Of a stretch of 64,000 nt of DNA, positions 24,617 through 37,255 are shown piece by piece. The stretch comes from Podocnemis expansa (taxonomy: Eukaryota > Chordata > Testudines > Podocnemididae): the NCBI GenBank assembly GCA_007922195.1, contig ML681963.1, forward strand, positions 53,805,228-53,869,227, given 5' to 3'. Within the stretch, counting starts at the first letter, position 1. Every line of letters starts with the position of its first letter. The translations under genes and the position numbers were made by a program. The notes beneath the pieces were generated by a model. The model saw nothing but the letters and a program-made list of their open reading frames with translations. It did not search any database and had not been told where the DNA came from.

Positions 24617-24881
24617 CAGGGCTCTTCAAACTACAGCCCATGGGCCATATCCGGCCCACAGGGAGCTGTGTACAGGCTGGGGAGTCTTCAGATCCCCATC
24701 CTGCATATGCTCAGGGAGCTTGGGGCTCAGGAGCAACTCAGGATGTCCCTGCAACTCCAGCCAGGTAGTGGAGAAGGGGCCTGGGGGTGGTGTCAGCAAG
24801 CAGGAGGGTAAAGAGTCTGGCCTGCTAGTAATTAAATAAAAGCAGATTTGGCCCTCAGGTGAAAAAGTTCAGACACCCCTG
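24617..24881. mobile_element. 265-bp hAT MITE with decayed 8-bp TSD
   Basis: Begins CAGGGCTCTTCAAACTACAG and ends AGTTCAGACACCCCTG. Flanks GTACAGAT and GTGTAGAG match at five of eight positions, so the duplication is old. The interior phrase 'ggccatatccggcccacagg' is characteristic of Charlie-like elements with CAAACT subterminal words. It is related to 22927-23114 only at the ends. Confidence 0.8.
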
Positions 24882-27800
24882 GTGTAGAGCAAAGGTGGAA
24901 ATTAGAGACTTTTTTTAAGCAAATATACTCAGTCTATTAAGCTGTTTAATTATGCAGAGACAGTCCTTAGTATCTGGTGGTTTTGAAGGAAGGGGTGAAA
25001 AAAATGAGGAATATTAGTGAAATGAGGAGTAAGGAACCTGCAGTTGGTCTTGGATCCTTCTCTCTACTCTTTCATCTGTTGTCATTCACATTGCTTCAAA
25101 TCCAGAAGGCTGCATAGAACCAACAGCTCCCACTGGAGTCCAAGTGCTCAGCCCCTCTCATTGTAGGATTTGTTGGAGATAAAGTCAGTGTAGGACAAAT
25201 GGTCTTGAAGGAAAGACTTAGAGGACAGGGGCTGAACTGCTGCCCTGCCACAGACTTTTTGTTATGATCTTGGGTGAATCATTTAATTTCTCTGTGCCTC
25301 GATTCCCCATTTGGAATATAGAGATGACACTTCCTTTTCTCTGCCATTTGTCTGTCATTTCTGTGTACACTGTAAACCCTGCAGGGCAAGGACTGTCTCT
25401 TGCTATCTTGCATTTTACAGCTAGGCAACTAAGATAAAGTGAATTCCCCAAGATAATACAATGAGTTTCTGACAGAGCTAAGAAATGGACCCAAATCCCC
25501 ACCTCCCATGCCTGTGTCTTCCTCCAAAAGCATGTTTTCTCTCCATCACTCATTTCTAACACTGCTTGATTGTCTTGGATTTCAATGTTTGTTTAAATTG
25601 ACTACAATCAGTGAATAAAGGAGGCATGGGGACTCAGTGATCACTTATACTTGGCCATGATCAGTTTCATCTAGTTAGAAAGGGGGTAGTGCACAGCACA
25701 AATCCAGCTGAAGTCACTGCTATTTTAATGCATCCCTGGTAGTTAGAGAGGACATGTTGTAAACTCTCTATGCCAAATGAGCAAAGCGTGGTGCATCATT
25801 TTGGGTAGAATTAGGACTGTTTCACTCCTGTGCTTGAACCCTGAGCTGAATCTGAACAGAATCTCACAAGCCAAACTTTCTCCAACCTCGTGATATTTTT
25901 TTTCCCCAAATGTTCAGTTGTAGAATTGATTGAAACTCTTCTACTGAAAAATTTGCCCTATGAAACACAGGATTTTCTCTGAATCAGCTTTTTCCATGGG
26001 AACCTGTAAGATTCAACCACATTTTGGCTTGATTCAAAACTGTGTTTTGATTTTTTTTCCAGGAGAAAATACAAAACCATTGTGAAATGAAATGTTTGAT
26101 TTTGATCAAAAGTACCCAAATTTTAATATGCAAATAGATTTGTTTTTCTAAAATTAGTATGGAATTTCAAAAGTCAAAGCATCAGGTTTTCCTATAGAAC
26201 TGATCCTGTTTTCTGTATGGTTCAGTTCAATTCATGTGTATCAACTTGAGGGGGGGCCCACCCAAAAGCTGCTCAGGTGGTAAATCGGTCTTCCAAGCCC
26301 ATATCTTTTGGATGTTTGAAATGTCTATCCACATCTGAATTTTCTGGCATGGGACTAGTTTGTTGTCCTACCTTGATCTGGGAAGGGAACAGAAGTACTG
26401 AAAGACTATGAGGCGAGTTGTTTGCAGCACATCTCAGATCTGGCAGAACAGGGTAAAAGTAACAAAAACCTCAGCAGAGAGCAAGTGCTTACTCTCAGGA
26501 AAAGGTTGGAATACATTTGGGATAAGCATTTTTAAAGCTGGGGTCAGTGGCAGAGCTGATAGCAGAGGGGCAAGATTGCAACAGCATGGGTTACTAATTG
26601 ACTGAGGATCATTGAACTGGGTGTGGGGACTGGAATGGCAGATGGCAGTAGGTTAGGAGTTGGATATGATGGCAGAGATGACTATGAGATGCCTGGACAA
26701 AGCTTGTCTGTGTGATGTGCTTAGCTGGCTTCCATGACAGAGTACTCTGAAGTGGGATAGTAGGGCAGTGTGCTCCCCTGGTCAGCTGGTCGGAAGCCCC
26801 TTTGTAGCCCAGTAGATCTCATGGAATGCTCTCCAAAATAATTAAAAAGGGCAAGGAGATGGAAGCTGTTTTGCAGTTTGAGTGGCATCTGGCTCAGAGG
26901 TCTCCTTGTGGGTTTCAAAGGTTAATGGGTTCCCAGCGTGGGTCATAAACATGTTTCAGTCTGCAGGAAGGACCAATCTGGCGAGTCACAGCAGGATCCT
27001 TGGAGAGGAGGCAGCTGCAGCTCCCAATTATATTAATAGGGGAGGCAAGGTTTTAGCCAGCAAGAATACAAAATACAGCTAATTTGTTTTTAAAAGTTAG
27101 GGAAATCTCAATTCTCACAGGAGGAGATGCTGCCAGGTGCATGAATAGAGAAGATGTTCACTTCAGTGCTTCCGACTGCCATTCTTCCTACTTGCTGCCT
27201 CTGACTTCCCCACTTCTTCCCAGAACCCAAGCCAGACCTCTCTGTTCTCTCTGATGGTGTTCAGTTTCTGGATTTAATTTTTTGTTTTTTCTTATGCCAG
27301 CATCAGGTAATAATTTTACAAGGAGTGTTCACATGGGCACAAAGGTGAGTAACAGATAAAAAGACATGCCTTGCAATTGAAGCCACACAAATAGCGCCAC
27401 CCCTGGGTATATAGCTGCCATGGGGAAGTTGAGCAACTGCTACTGAAGTTTGGGTCGGGGGTACATTACAGTGCATGCTCATACCGTCACACTGGGAGAT
27501 GAGGTTGAGCGCAAAGCCTCCTTGCTTGGGATCATTTCATCAGAGGGAAAATCAGATAGAAAGAATGTTTACTCAGCCCTAGATCAAAGGAAGAAATGGT
27601 TTTCCCATCCCATGAAAATTAAGGTTTTAAATAAACATCTTGACCCAACTGGAGGTGAAAAGTAAAACTCCTGAAAATATGGGAGAACTGAAAATTGGGA
27701 GGGATGGATCAGATCAATCAGAATGAGAGGAAGGATGCTCAGACACTGAGGGGGGTGTTATAAGAACTTGGACAGAATAGACTAGGCCTGAACTGTGGAT

Positions 27801-27980
27801 TGACATCCCACACATGCCCTTCTACACTAATGCATGCTCCTAACTAAATGTACAGACAGGCTCACACATTAGCATATGAATGAGTAAATGTGTGTGGATG
27901 TGCCCATGCACACAGGCTTGCATGCTTACAGCTTGGCAACATTAATGCAGACAAGAGGATTACACACAGTGATTCATGTG
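24882..27980. other. Background with SINE and AT-rich repeat pieces
   Basis: No gene is supported. 25245-25440 is a sense SINE piece ('tgatcttgggtgaatcatttaatttctctgtgcctcgattcccc', then 'actgtaaaccctgcagggcaagga'). 25415-25545 is an antisense piece ('gaattccccaagataatacaatgag'). 25890-26230 repeats AT-rich words like those at 18.1 and 21.5 kb. Confidence 0.5.
25245..25440 (+). repeat. SINE (MIR/Cry-like), sense
   Basis: Body 'gatcttgggtgaatcatttaatttctctgtgcctc' and tail 'gtaaaccctgcagggcaaggactgtctcttgc' are in the expected order, but the tRNA head is missing. A separate antisense fragment overlaps its right end. Confidence 0.65.
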
Positions 27981-27984
27981 ATAA

Positions 27985-28170
27985 GCTAGGAACTGGAAGA
28001 CCTTGGTCCAAGCTACATGGTTGTTCCCTCTGCTACCTAGGAAAAGTCCAGTTAGCCTGTCTGTGTTTCAGTTCCTGCTCTGGAAAATGCAGAAAGTATC
28101 CCTGCCATTTCTCACAGGAGAGCAGTGAGAGTAAATGCATTGTGAGATACTTAGTGCCTTAACAGAAGCC
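27985..28170 (+). repeat. SINE (MIR/Cry-like), sense
   Basis: 'ggaactggaagaccttggtccaagctacat' followed by 'gtctgtgtttcagttcctgctctggaaaatgcagaaagtatccctgccatttctcaca' and 'gagagtaaatgc' follow the family order from head to tail. Diverged. Confidence 0.6.
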
Positions 28171-30254
28171 AGGTAAGAACTGTAGAAAGCTGGCTAGAAT
28201 AACTTCCCACAACCTCTGGGACATTGGTCAGCTGTGCCAGTATATTGCTAAATGTGTGCCTGAGGCTGTAGGTAAGGCTTTGTCTTGGACTCTGGATTCA
28301 GACAGAGTTAGGGAAGCATTGCTTTTTGGTATCTGTGGAGGTGGATGAGGAAGCCTTATGAAGTGCTGGATCATGGTATTGACAGTCTTGTAGGCAATGT
28401 GAAAGTTTTTGAGGAGACCTACCCTTAACTAATTACTGCCATGCTTTCCAGGTCCTGAGTTGAGACCATGTGACCTGATGCATCATAACTGTCACGAAAC
28501 AAATTCTAAGTATATTTATTAATGTCAGACCTAGCGGATTATTGTCAAGACCAACTTCTGGCTTCATTTAACACTGATGAATGAACACAGGCAAAGCAGG
28601 AGGGGATCCAACCCTGATCTCGGCTGTGCATTTAAACCAGTGCTCGTTCTGGCTGAGTCATTGAAGCAGCCAACTGAAGCCAGTGAAGGAGCCACTGCCA
28701 CTTAAACAGGTTTCCTTTAGGTTGGGCCCTTCAAGGAATTCCCTTCCCCTGGTCACTCAAGGGGACCTTGGTCTGCTAGCTTTGAATTAAGGCTGAATTG
28801 CTCATGCTAATGAGCATCTCCAGCTTTACCGCTGCTGAATACTTTCATATGGGGGATTTTCAGGCAGCGAGCAGTGTGAGTAATAACCTCCCATTTTTCA
28901 TTTTCACTGTAATGGATGCTGGACAAGCTATTAATGCTTCCCCTCCAAAACTCTCCCCCATCCCCTCTCCATCTCCGTCTCTCCCTCCTCCGCTTCGTAC
29001 GCTGACTCATGGCTACCCGCAAGCAGAGAAATCCAATAGCGTGGAAATTAAGTGTACAGTTCCATGGGAGGGTGTCAAGTTTTCAGGGCAGAGTGCCAGA
29101 GGAAATCAGTAAAAGTGAGTGAAAGCAGAGGGAAGGGATCACAATGCACAAGCTCAACAAAAGCCTGTCCAGTGACCTTTCAGAAAGAGACAGTACCAGT
29201 CTTGAATGCAAGAATCAATCATGGTCTTAAGGACCAGGTAAGAACTGACAAAGATGCATCTGGTGCTGCTCAAGATTGCAGAGGGAGAAAAAGCTTTTGC
29301 GATCCTAAAGGACTGCAACTCAAAGCAAAAAGACCTTTCATTTATTTCCCCTCCACTCTCAACATGAGAGGAATGTCTTTCTTTCTTTCTTTGACATGGA
29401 GAAGAATGAACAGATGAAAAGGATAAAAATATAAAAGCATATATGCCTTAGACAGGAAAGGAGGTCTCATGGGGAAGGGACTGGCTTGGGTCCTTCATGG
29501 TCTTGGTTCAACTTGCACCTCAGCCACAGCCTACTACTGAGTCTCTAATGGCTGCTTTTTTTTAGCTGTTCTCACTCACTATTAGATCTTGCAAAGTAAA
29601 TGGTTCTGACCATAAACTAGACCCACAGCCCAGTTGGTCAGCCATGTTCCTTAATCAGTGCAACACTGCCTCAACCTCAACAGAGAGGCTTGCATGGAGA
29701 ATAGGGCAAAGCTAGGATTTATGATGGCAGAATACAAGGTATAGTACATGATGGAGAATAAAACTAAGGGTCAGAACGGGATATTAATCAATTAAGGCTT
29801 ATGCACAGCCCCCTCAGGCCACACCCCAGCAGAAGCACCACCCCAAATGAAGGGAGGGCACCCCCCTCGGTCCTCACATGAAGCTGTGTCCTCGATGGCC
29901 ATGAAGCAGCCATGTCTCCCTGCAGAGAAATGTTTGTCAGATGTGTAAGAAGAAATCAGAACAGACATTCCAGCACTGAAATGACTTTCCCTGGTTAACT
30001 GCTGTATTTTGCAGTTTTTCAGCTGTTTGCCACAAGGTCTGCTTAGACCCACCCACTGCAAAATCTTACACATGACAAGTGTTCGTTGAACTCTAGGGGG
30101 ACTAAATATATGTGAGTTTATGTAGCCACTGCTCTGTGTGTACCACAGGTCCCGCTCTGTGCCCAGTTACAGAGGATATAGGCTCAACTGCAGAAGTGCA
30201 TGCATTCAGCTGTGTAGGTACCTGGTTCAGTTCTTTGTATTAACTCGGAGAAAA
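28171..30254. other. Gene-free stretch; possible conserved block at 28790-29060
   Basis: No gene or clear repeat. 28790-29060 holds ATGCTAATGAGCAT (octamer-like, near-palindromic), AGCTATTAATGC and 'gctgactcatggc', with little sign of repeat ancestry. It could be an enhancer-like conserved element; this is unproven. A short (TTTC)n tract lies at 29378-29392. Confidence 0.35.
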
Positions 30255-30345
30255 GCCATTGTGTTTGCAGGCTCAGAGCCTTAGACTGTGAGCTCTTTTG
30301 GAGTAGGGCCTGGCCTTTGCCTTCATTCCTGTCTGCAGATTTCCC
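30255..30345 (+). repeat. SINE tail fragment, sense
   Basis: 'ttagactgtgagctcttttggagtagggcctggcc' is the tail segment ('gactgtaagctctttgggacaaggac') of the family seen complete at 61 kb. Confidence 0.5.
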
Positions 30346-30554
30346 TGTGCATTGTTCAGGGCTGTGTCCCAGTTCATCAAAGCATGTATTTTGATTAGGC
30401 CATGCATTGGTGGAGATTCTCACAAGCACCTCTGTGACATAACAGCACAAGACTCAAGTCAATGGGAGTGGTGCTCCTAAATTACAGAAGCCCATTTGAA
30501 GTGTGTAATTAATAAAATAAAATAAAAAATCCACCTACAATTGTGCAATTACCA

Positions 30555-31895
30555 CTGGAGGAACAGATCTGGGAGGCATTATGGATAGTTTGCTGAAAAC
30601 ATCCACTAAATGTGCGGTGGTAGTCAAAAAAGGGTTTACAGATGTTGGGAATCATTAGGCGTAGGCTAGATAATGAGGCAGAAAATATTGCATTGCCTTT
30701 ATAAATCAATGGCATGCTGCATGCAGATTGGTCACCACATCTCAAAAAAAGATATTCGACTTGGAAAAGTTACAGAAAAGAGCAACTGAAATGACTGGGG
30801 TATCAAAAAGCTCCATATGAGAAAAGATTAATAAGTCTGGGACTTTTCAACTTGGAAAAGAGATGACTAAGGGGGGATGTGATAGAGGTATATAAAATCA
30901 TGGCTGGGGTGAAGAAAGTAAATAGAGTAAATAACACTTCCTTATCTCATATTACAAGAACTAGGTGTCACTAAATGAAATTAATAGCAGCAGCTTTAAA
31001 ACAAACAAAAGGAAGTATTTCTTCACACCATAGCCAGCCGGTGCAACTCCTTGCCAGAGGACATTGTGAAGGCCATCACTGTAACAGGGTTCAAAAAGAA
31101 ATAGGTAAGTTCATGGGAGCTATGTCCATCAATGGCTATTAGCCTGAATAGGCAGGGATTACTGTTTGCCAGAGCCTGGGAATGGCAGATAGGACAGCTC
31201 ACTTGATGATTACCAGTTCTATTCATTCCCTCTGAACAGGGCCAGTCTATCCATAGAGGTGACCTAGGTGGTTGCCTGGGGCACCAAGGGTGCTCCCCTG
31301 GTGCTATCCTTTGGGGGGGGGCAGTCGCACGTTGTTCTGTGGGCCCTATGTTGTCCTGCCATGAGCAGGGCAGCGTGGGACCTGCACCACTGCCTCCTAT
31401 GGCTGAGCTTGTCCCCTACCCCCTCCCTGCTGCTTTTGGCATGAAGTTGGAGGCAGCAAGGAAGTGGGGGGAGCTGGGAGCACACATCTGGCCTCTCCAC
31501 TGGGCCGGCTTGCTCCACTCCCAGGGCAGGAAGCAGCCAGCCCAAAGGCTGGGCTCTGCTCTCTCTCACTCCCCTGGGCTGGCTGTTCTGCCCTAGAGGT
31601 GGGGCAGGAGAGTAGAGCCCAGCCCATGAACCAGCTTGCTCACCCCAGTTCAGGGGAGGGGCGAGAGTGTGGGCCCAGCCCGTGCCCCTCCTAACCCCCC
31701 ATACAGGCTGATTGACTCAGCCCTGCACCCCGTCAGGGGGTGCCACAATTACAGGTGCCTATGGTGCCAGGAAACCTTGGGTTGGCCCTGCCTCTGAAGC
31801 ACCTGGCATTGGCCACTGTCAGAAGACAGGATCCTGGGCTAGATGGATTGATGGTCTGACCCAATATGGCCGCTCTTACGTTCATTTTCTTATGT
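30555..31895 (+). pseudogene. CR1 LINE 3' end, split by a hAT insertion
   Basis: From 30735 the plus strand encodes the end of the CR1 reverse-transcriptase ORF: words equivalent to KDI-LEKLQKRAT, YEKRLI-LGLFNLEKR, IEVYKIM and NKRKYFF, with stops and shifts. After 31135 ('tccatcaatggctattag') the coding part ends. The 3' tail 'ggcattggccactgtcagaagacagg' to 'ctgacccaatatggccgctcttacg' and 'cttatgt' closes the element at about 31895, the standard sauropsid CR1 ending. A 554-bp hAT element at 31237-31790 separates 'attcattccctctgaa' from 'gcacctggcattgg'. The copy is 5'-truncated, as most CR1 copies are. Confidence 0.88.
31237..31790. mobile_element. Non-autonomous hAT element in CR1, 8-bp TSD CCTCTGAA
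   Basis: Starts CAGGGCCAGTCTATCC and ends GGGTTGGCCCTG, with perfect direct repeats CCTCTGAA at 31229-31236 and 31791-31798. Because the interrupted CR1 sequence is known in general form, removal of the element plus one repeat restores the normal CR1 order, which confirms both ends. The interior is GC-rich without a credible gene. It is younger than the CR1 copy. Confidence 0.94.
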
Positions 31896-31899
31896 AAAG

Positions 31900-32575
31900 G
31901 TTTAACACCTTTCTGTGTCAGAAAAACAGCCTGCTAAGCTATTAGCAGATAAATAAATAACTGCACAGATGCAAAGGAAACAAAACTTCTTGTTTTCATG
32001 ACTGCTAGATTTTTCCAGCTGAAATGCAGTGCTCCCTGCACCCTATCCACAGCGATGCGAAATGCAGCATAGGAATTCCTCAGAGCTCAAGCTTGTGCTA
32101 AGTTCATAATTCTGCCTTCCTGGCAACGCTTGTCAAGCTGTCAGGAAGATATATTTATTTTGGAAGAGCAAGTTTTAATAGCAGATATGGATTGACCTCT
32201 TGAATTTCCACTCACGTTTTGTGAATGTGTGGGTCCTGCACCGAGTTACTTTTAAACATATTGTGGTGTCTTTTAAAAAGGCAGGTTCATAATCAAAGGC
32301 AGGCCTGGTTTAGTGCTTTTCATTTTAATGGTGCTGTAAAAACCTTTATGCCACATCAACCGCAGCTCACACAAATAGAACAGAGAGGAGGGCATTGTTT
32401 GGGTTGTGGTGTTCTGCGTTCACACAACTCTCCACACTGCACAGATTCACTTCCCACCCCCTCTTGTCTTTTTATGTGCATTTGCTCATCAGTTAGGCTA
32501 AACACCTTCAATGGCTTTGGTTTGGATCACTCATCTCCACTGTACTTTAATCAATCCTTTGTTGAGGTCATGAAG
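31900..32575. other. Gene-free, low-repeat sequence
   Basis: No gene. 32040-32230 is low in repeats, with 'aagatatatttattttgg' and similar words, and could be conserved regulatory DNA; nothing further can be shown. Confidence 0.4.
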
Positions 32576-32579
32576 CTTT

Positions 32580-32725
32580 ATTTTGCCTATTCTATGGGTG
32601 GGTAAAATGAGGCATGGAAAAGTTATGTGATTTCCCAGGAGAACAGAATGAGCCAGTGGCAAGGCTGGGAATGAACCTAGTTGTCCTAGCACTGGTCCTG
32701 TCCTGTTACCATTGGACCGTTATTG
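32580..32725 (-). repeat. SINE (MIR/Cry-like), antisense
   Basis: 'gggtaaaatgaggcatggaaaagttatgtgatttcccaggagaacagaatgagccagtggcaaggctgggaatgaacc' is the antisense body in the family order. Confidence 0.7.
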
Positions 32726-33624
32726 AAATAATCACTATGGTTTCCTTGTATCAAGTTGCAGTTCCTCTTCACTAGTAGGCTTATGATTCAGACATGGGCT
32801 CAGCATCTTCAGCTGTGGAGGAGAAGGAAGGGAACCATCAGAGCTACAGTGATTTGATCGAGAGTACAGCACTTATAGGCATGAGTGTAGTTGAGGGAGA
32901 GCATGAGTCGTGGTAGAGGGGTCACGTGCTGCTTCGTCCTGGTTTTTTCTGTGAGCACTGAGCTGTCATGCCTGGCTTGCTCTGCTCAGGCTGTGGGAGG
33001 GGAGCTCTGTCCTTCCATCCCACATTGTGATGCCTCCCCCTCGAGTTTTGGCTCACATGGTGCAGATGAGCTGGAATGGAGAACTTACCTGTTCCCCTGC
33101 ACCTCCTGTAAAACTTCTTGGCTTCCCTACTAGCTCAGGGTTGGGGCTGCTGGAGGAAGGGTCTCCTGGAGACACACACGGTAGATTTTTGTTAAATATT
33201 TATTTAAAGACCATTGTGGTTTTGTTGTTTGTTTTTTGGTTTGTTTTTTTTTCCCCAAACTCGTCTGAACTAGAACTTGCAGCTCTTTCAACAGCCCTGC
33301 TGATGCATTATAACAAATGGGAGTGGGGTGGGTATCAGGAGTCAAGTGTTTCAGCTGAGATAATTCTCCATTTCTCAGGTATCATTTACCCAAGATGACA
33401 CTTGCCCACAGCACCAAGTTTAACGTGTGTGTGTAACGGGCTTTGCAGGGAACTCAAGTAGCCAGGACCTCTGCCAATCACTTCATGTTAAAGATGGGGT
33501 GGTGTCTTCAGCAACTCACTGTTCCTTACTTGTGTCATGCTTACATCCCTTGTGTAAAACTTCACAAGGGGAAAAAACAGTTCATGTTGAATCACTTGAT
33601 GCCATCCTCTTATATAGCATGCTT

Positions 33625-33800
33625 CCTCAGTAAATCTCAAAACACTTTACAAAGGAGGTCAGTATCGCATCCCATCCTACAAATCAGGAAACTGAGGCCC
33701 ATAGTTCTGTGAAGCAACTTGCCCAAGTTAACACAGCATAGCCTTCCTGGAGTAGAAACCAGTTTCCAGTCTCTGTTCTATGCTGCATCCTATTAACTGG
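33625..33800 (-). repeat. SINE (MIR/Cry-like), antisense
   Basis: 'ctcaaaacactttacaaaggaggtcagtat' followed by 'aaatcaggaaactgaggcccata' and 'acttgcccaagttaacacagcata' is one of the best-preserved antisense bodies in the window. Confidence 0.78.
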
Positions 33801-34784
33801 CAAAGCTCAGGAAGGGGCTCAGATCTCATGATTCACAGTCCAGTGTTCCTAGCCCCTCCGCAACACCACATTCCATTTCCTTGCCTTTGCTGACAGCACT
33901 CCCTCTGGTCAATTTTCTATCTGAGCCCAAATCTGCTTAATGTGACATCTGAGATCAGCACCTTTGGGAGGTGGTATAGCTACAGTGCTGAGTGAAGGAC
34001 TTGTGTGGGAGGGAAGGAGGAAAACATTTACATTACTTAAAAAATAAACCAGAAAAGGCACAGTTGCTGGAGAAGTTTCCTTTTGTTGTTAGAAAAGAAG
34101 AAAGGAGGTTGTGTTCCTGTTGAAAGCTCTTCAGAGGCTAAAGAAGAACACTTTCTATTTGGATGTGTAGCATTTAAAAGCCAATGCTTTTCTCCCCAGA
34201 AAGATAAGGAAGTTGTTTATTTGAAACTTTCAGTACCTACACTCGGCCAGCTGCAGAGAGTTGGGTCTTTTTGAGCCATTCAGCAGAGTGAGTGGAGGGG
34301 ACTGGAATGAAATGTCTCAGTGCAACCACATGGAAGGGTTCTCCTCTCCAATTCTGGAATTAATAATAAGGAAACCTAAGGAGCCAGAACAAGAAGCAGT
34401 GTATCTTTTATTCCCTTACAAAAGACATAGATGGATTTCATAGCGATTATTAATCAGTATTTTTATTGTAGTCATCAGTGTGGGCATGCACCGTGCCTCT
34501 TAAAATGAGGTCATGACTGGCATCTCTATCTTATAGTTTCATAGTGCTGCCCATTACTGTAGTATCTGGGCACACTCCATGTCAAACGACTGGCAGTAAT
34601 GAATTGTTAGTAGATTTTATGGTGTATTTGGCACGTCTCTCTTTTCAAGGGTAAAACGGCTGCTGGGGGAAGCATGTTTCGGATTTTAGGTTTTTATCAG
34701 CTTCCTTTTTTTGCTTGGTGTGCTTTAGGAGGGTTTTTTGTTGACGATCATTTTAAAAAAAGGGAGGGGAGGGGGGAGAAGCTC

Positions 34785-34965
34785 TGTCTAGCACTTTTCA
34801 GTTGTAGATGCCATCACAAACATCAAAGGAGGTCAGTAATATTACACCCATTTTATAGGAAAAGGGATAGGATTTGCTTAACATCTCCCAGCAGGCCAGT
34901 AACAGCTGAGAATAGAAGTGAGGTTTCCTGAGTCCCAGTCCCTATTGCTATGCAGTAGACATAAC
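34785..34965 (-). repeat. SINE (MIR/Cry-like), antisense
   Basis: 'ctctgtctagcacttttcagttgtagatgcc' followed by 'aggaggtcagtaatattacacccattttatagg' and 'ctcccagcaggccagtaacagctgagaatagaagtgaggtttcctgagtcccag' covers the body from tail to head side in the expected order. Confidence 0.78.
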
Positions 34966-34969
34966 TGCC

Positions 34970-36040
34970 CCCCATGCTCTAGCTCACTTGAGGCCACTAG
35001 ACATTCCTGTAAATCTTTTGAGTATTTTAGTTCTCCCTGGCTGCTTGACAATCTCTGTTCCATCAAGACACTAAGATAAGGGCCATCACCAGGTAATGCA
35101 ACCTTCCAAAATGCTTCTCAGTGTAGCATCTTACTCTTCTTAGTGATAAGCAAGCAGACTGAGCTGTTGAGGAGGGATCTTCAATAAGCATACACAGAGG
35201 CCAGTGTGGCATGCGAAGAGACGAGTGTTTTGTAGCAGCCTGACCTATGGCTTACATTCTGGAACGCCCTGGTGTCCCATCAAGCCTGGTCTCTCATGAA
35301 GCTTGACTCTTTCTCCAATTGCTCTCACACTACATGCTGGTGGTGGACATGTCACTTTCTTGTTTGATGGGGTGGGGAGGGGGTTTGAATACTTCAGCCT
35401 TTCCAGTGGGGCAGCACTTTTGAAAGCATGTGACATGGGAACCTTATGCTTCCAAGGTATTTAGCCACTCAGGAAAATTATGTTTGTCCCCATCTGGAGA
35501 ATGGAGTCTCTGCATTAGTGGCAGATTATACAGAAAGGCTGTACTCCATCTCCCCCATCCACTAGAATAGCTAGCCAAGGAGTTCTGAATGAGAAGCTGC
35601 TGGGTGATGTGGTTGGTTCTGTCGCTCCAGCATATTGAAATTCAATGGGAGGCTGAGCTGAAAGAAGATTAAAAGCACCAGTGCTTTTATTAAACTCAGA
35701 AGTGGACAAGCATATGCATTAATGTCCTCTTTCTGGCCCTCCAAAGTCTATAGTTATCCAGAGCATCAAACACTAATATATCAGGAACCAAACAGCTGCC
35801 CCTGATCATGGAGGAAATGAAAGTTCTTCTATTACATATTTGTCTGTGCCTGAAGGGAGGTGTTTGAAGCACCAGGAGACAATGGGGGTGTGGAAGACTT
35901 TCTATTAGTCTTTGAGACACAAGGTAAATCCGTATATAGAATGCAGTATTTTCTTGCAGACCTTGGACCTTCTCTTTCATCTGGACTTTCCTGTTTTGTG
36001 CAGTAATCCAATCCAGGCATGGTAATACAGCCCTTTTCTT
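34970..36040. other. Background without a recognisable feature
   Basis: No supported gene or repeat with clear ends. Confidence 0.5.
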
Positions 36041-36044
36041 CTGT

Positions 36045-36225
36045 GGATTTCAAAGCACTTTACAAAGGAGGTCAGTGTCATTAAATCTTTATTTACAGAT
36101 GGGAAAAGTGAGGAACAGACAGGCTGTGATTGGCCCAAGGTCACTCAGCAGGCCGGGGCAGAGGGAAAACCCAATGGTTCTGAATCCAGCCTACTACTGT
36201 AACCACTAGGCCACCTTGAAGTACC
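36045..36225 (-). repeat. SINE (MIR/Cry-like), antisense
   Basis: 'tttcaaagcactttacaaaggaggtcagtg' followed by 'ttatttacagatgggaaaagtgagg', 'ggcccaaggtcactcagcaggcc' and 'gtaaccactaggccacc' runs from the body to the tRNA-head region. It is the most complete antisense copy. Confidence 0.85.
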
Positions 36226-36739
36226 AAGCACTTGCAATTTATAATAATATTGTGTCAGTTCTTTGCCAATCATAAAATTAAAAAGCACTTCTTATTTGCC
36301 ATCTTGATTTTGAGCCTTTTAAAGTCTATATGTTCTCACATTTCCTCACACTAGAGGGGCAAAAAATGAAATAAAATAACCTGAGATGTTTTTCACATAA
36401 TCTCCTTACTCCAAGAACTAAGGCTTTAAGAAAAGCATCAAATATCACAAGATTCACTAGAGAGTCAATAAGGGCTGGCAATCTTGCTGTCTTTAATTTA
36501 TTCTATTCAGGAATGGCCTAGGAATCAAAGTCCCCGTGCATTATGGGCGGCACTGTTAAGTAACAGAAAGAGTCAGTTTCTGCCCCCAGAGAGATCAGTA
36601 CTGGCTGCCAATTACTATTGTTGCTGAAGTGCTGTAGGTGACATTGAAGATCAAGACTGTCAACACCAAGCTCTGCAGAGCTTGATGTCAGCCCAGTGCA
36701 GGTACAATATGCTTATGAGGGTAGCATCTAGTGGCTTCA

Positions 36740-36945
36740 AGTGAGGTCAGGATCCCATCATGCTTGACGCTGTACAGATACATAGTGAATGGTCCCTCTG
36801 GAAGAACTTGGTCTATACAGACAAAGCAAAAACAATGGGGATGTTATCATGCGTACTTCAGAGGTGGGGGAACAGAGGCACAGAAAGATTAAGGGTAAAA
36901 ATTCTAAGAGGGACTTAAGTATCTTGGTCTCATTGAAAGTCAAAA
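36740..36945 (-). repeat. SINE fragment, antisense
   Basis: 'catgcttgacgctgtacagata' followed by 'gaggtgggggaacagaggcacagaaagattaag' are antisense tail and body words of the same family. Confidence 0.55.
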
Positions 36946-37059
36946 GGACCATAAGCTCCTAAGGAGCTGGTTCAGAAGTACTTAGGAGCCTTCTTCCACT
37001 GAAGTCTCTGAAAGTCAGTTGGACTTGTGCTCCTGGGGAAGTCAGGTCTGCTTATTGGA

Positions 37060-37255
37060 GCAAGAGACTGGGAGTCAGGACTCCCAAGTTTTATTTCTAA
37101 CTCTGCATCCTTTGGCATATCTCTTCCACTTTCTCTGACTCATTTTTACTTCTCTATTAATTAGAGATAATGGTGCTTCTCTCCTGCACCAGGTTGCAGG
37201 GTGGTTTATCCAACATTTGAGCTCTTTGGGTGCTCTGCAAGTAAGCCAAAGGAAC
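37060..37255 (+). repeat. SINE (MIR/Cry-like), sense
   Basis: 'agagactgggagtcaggactcccaagttttatttctaactctgcatcc' (head and box B) is followed by 'cactttctctgactcatttttacttctctattaattagagataatggtgc' and 'ccaggttgcagggtgg'. Confidence 0.7.
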
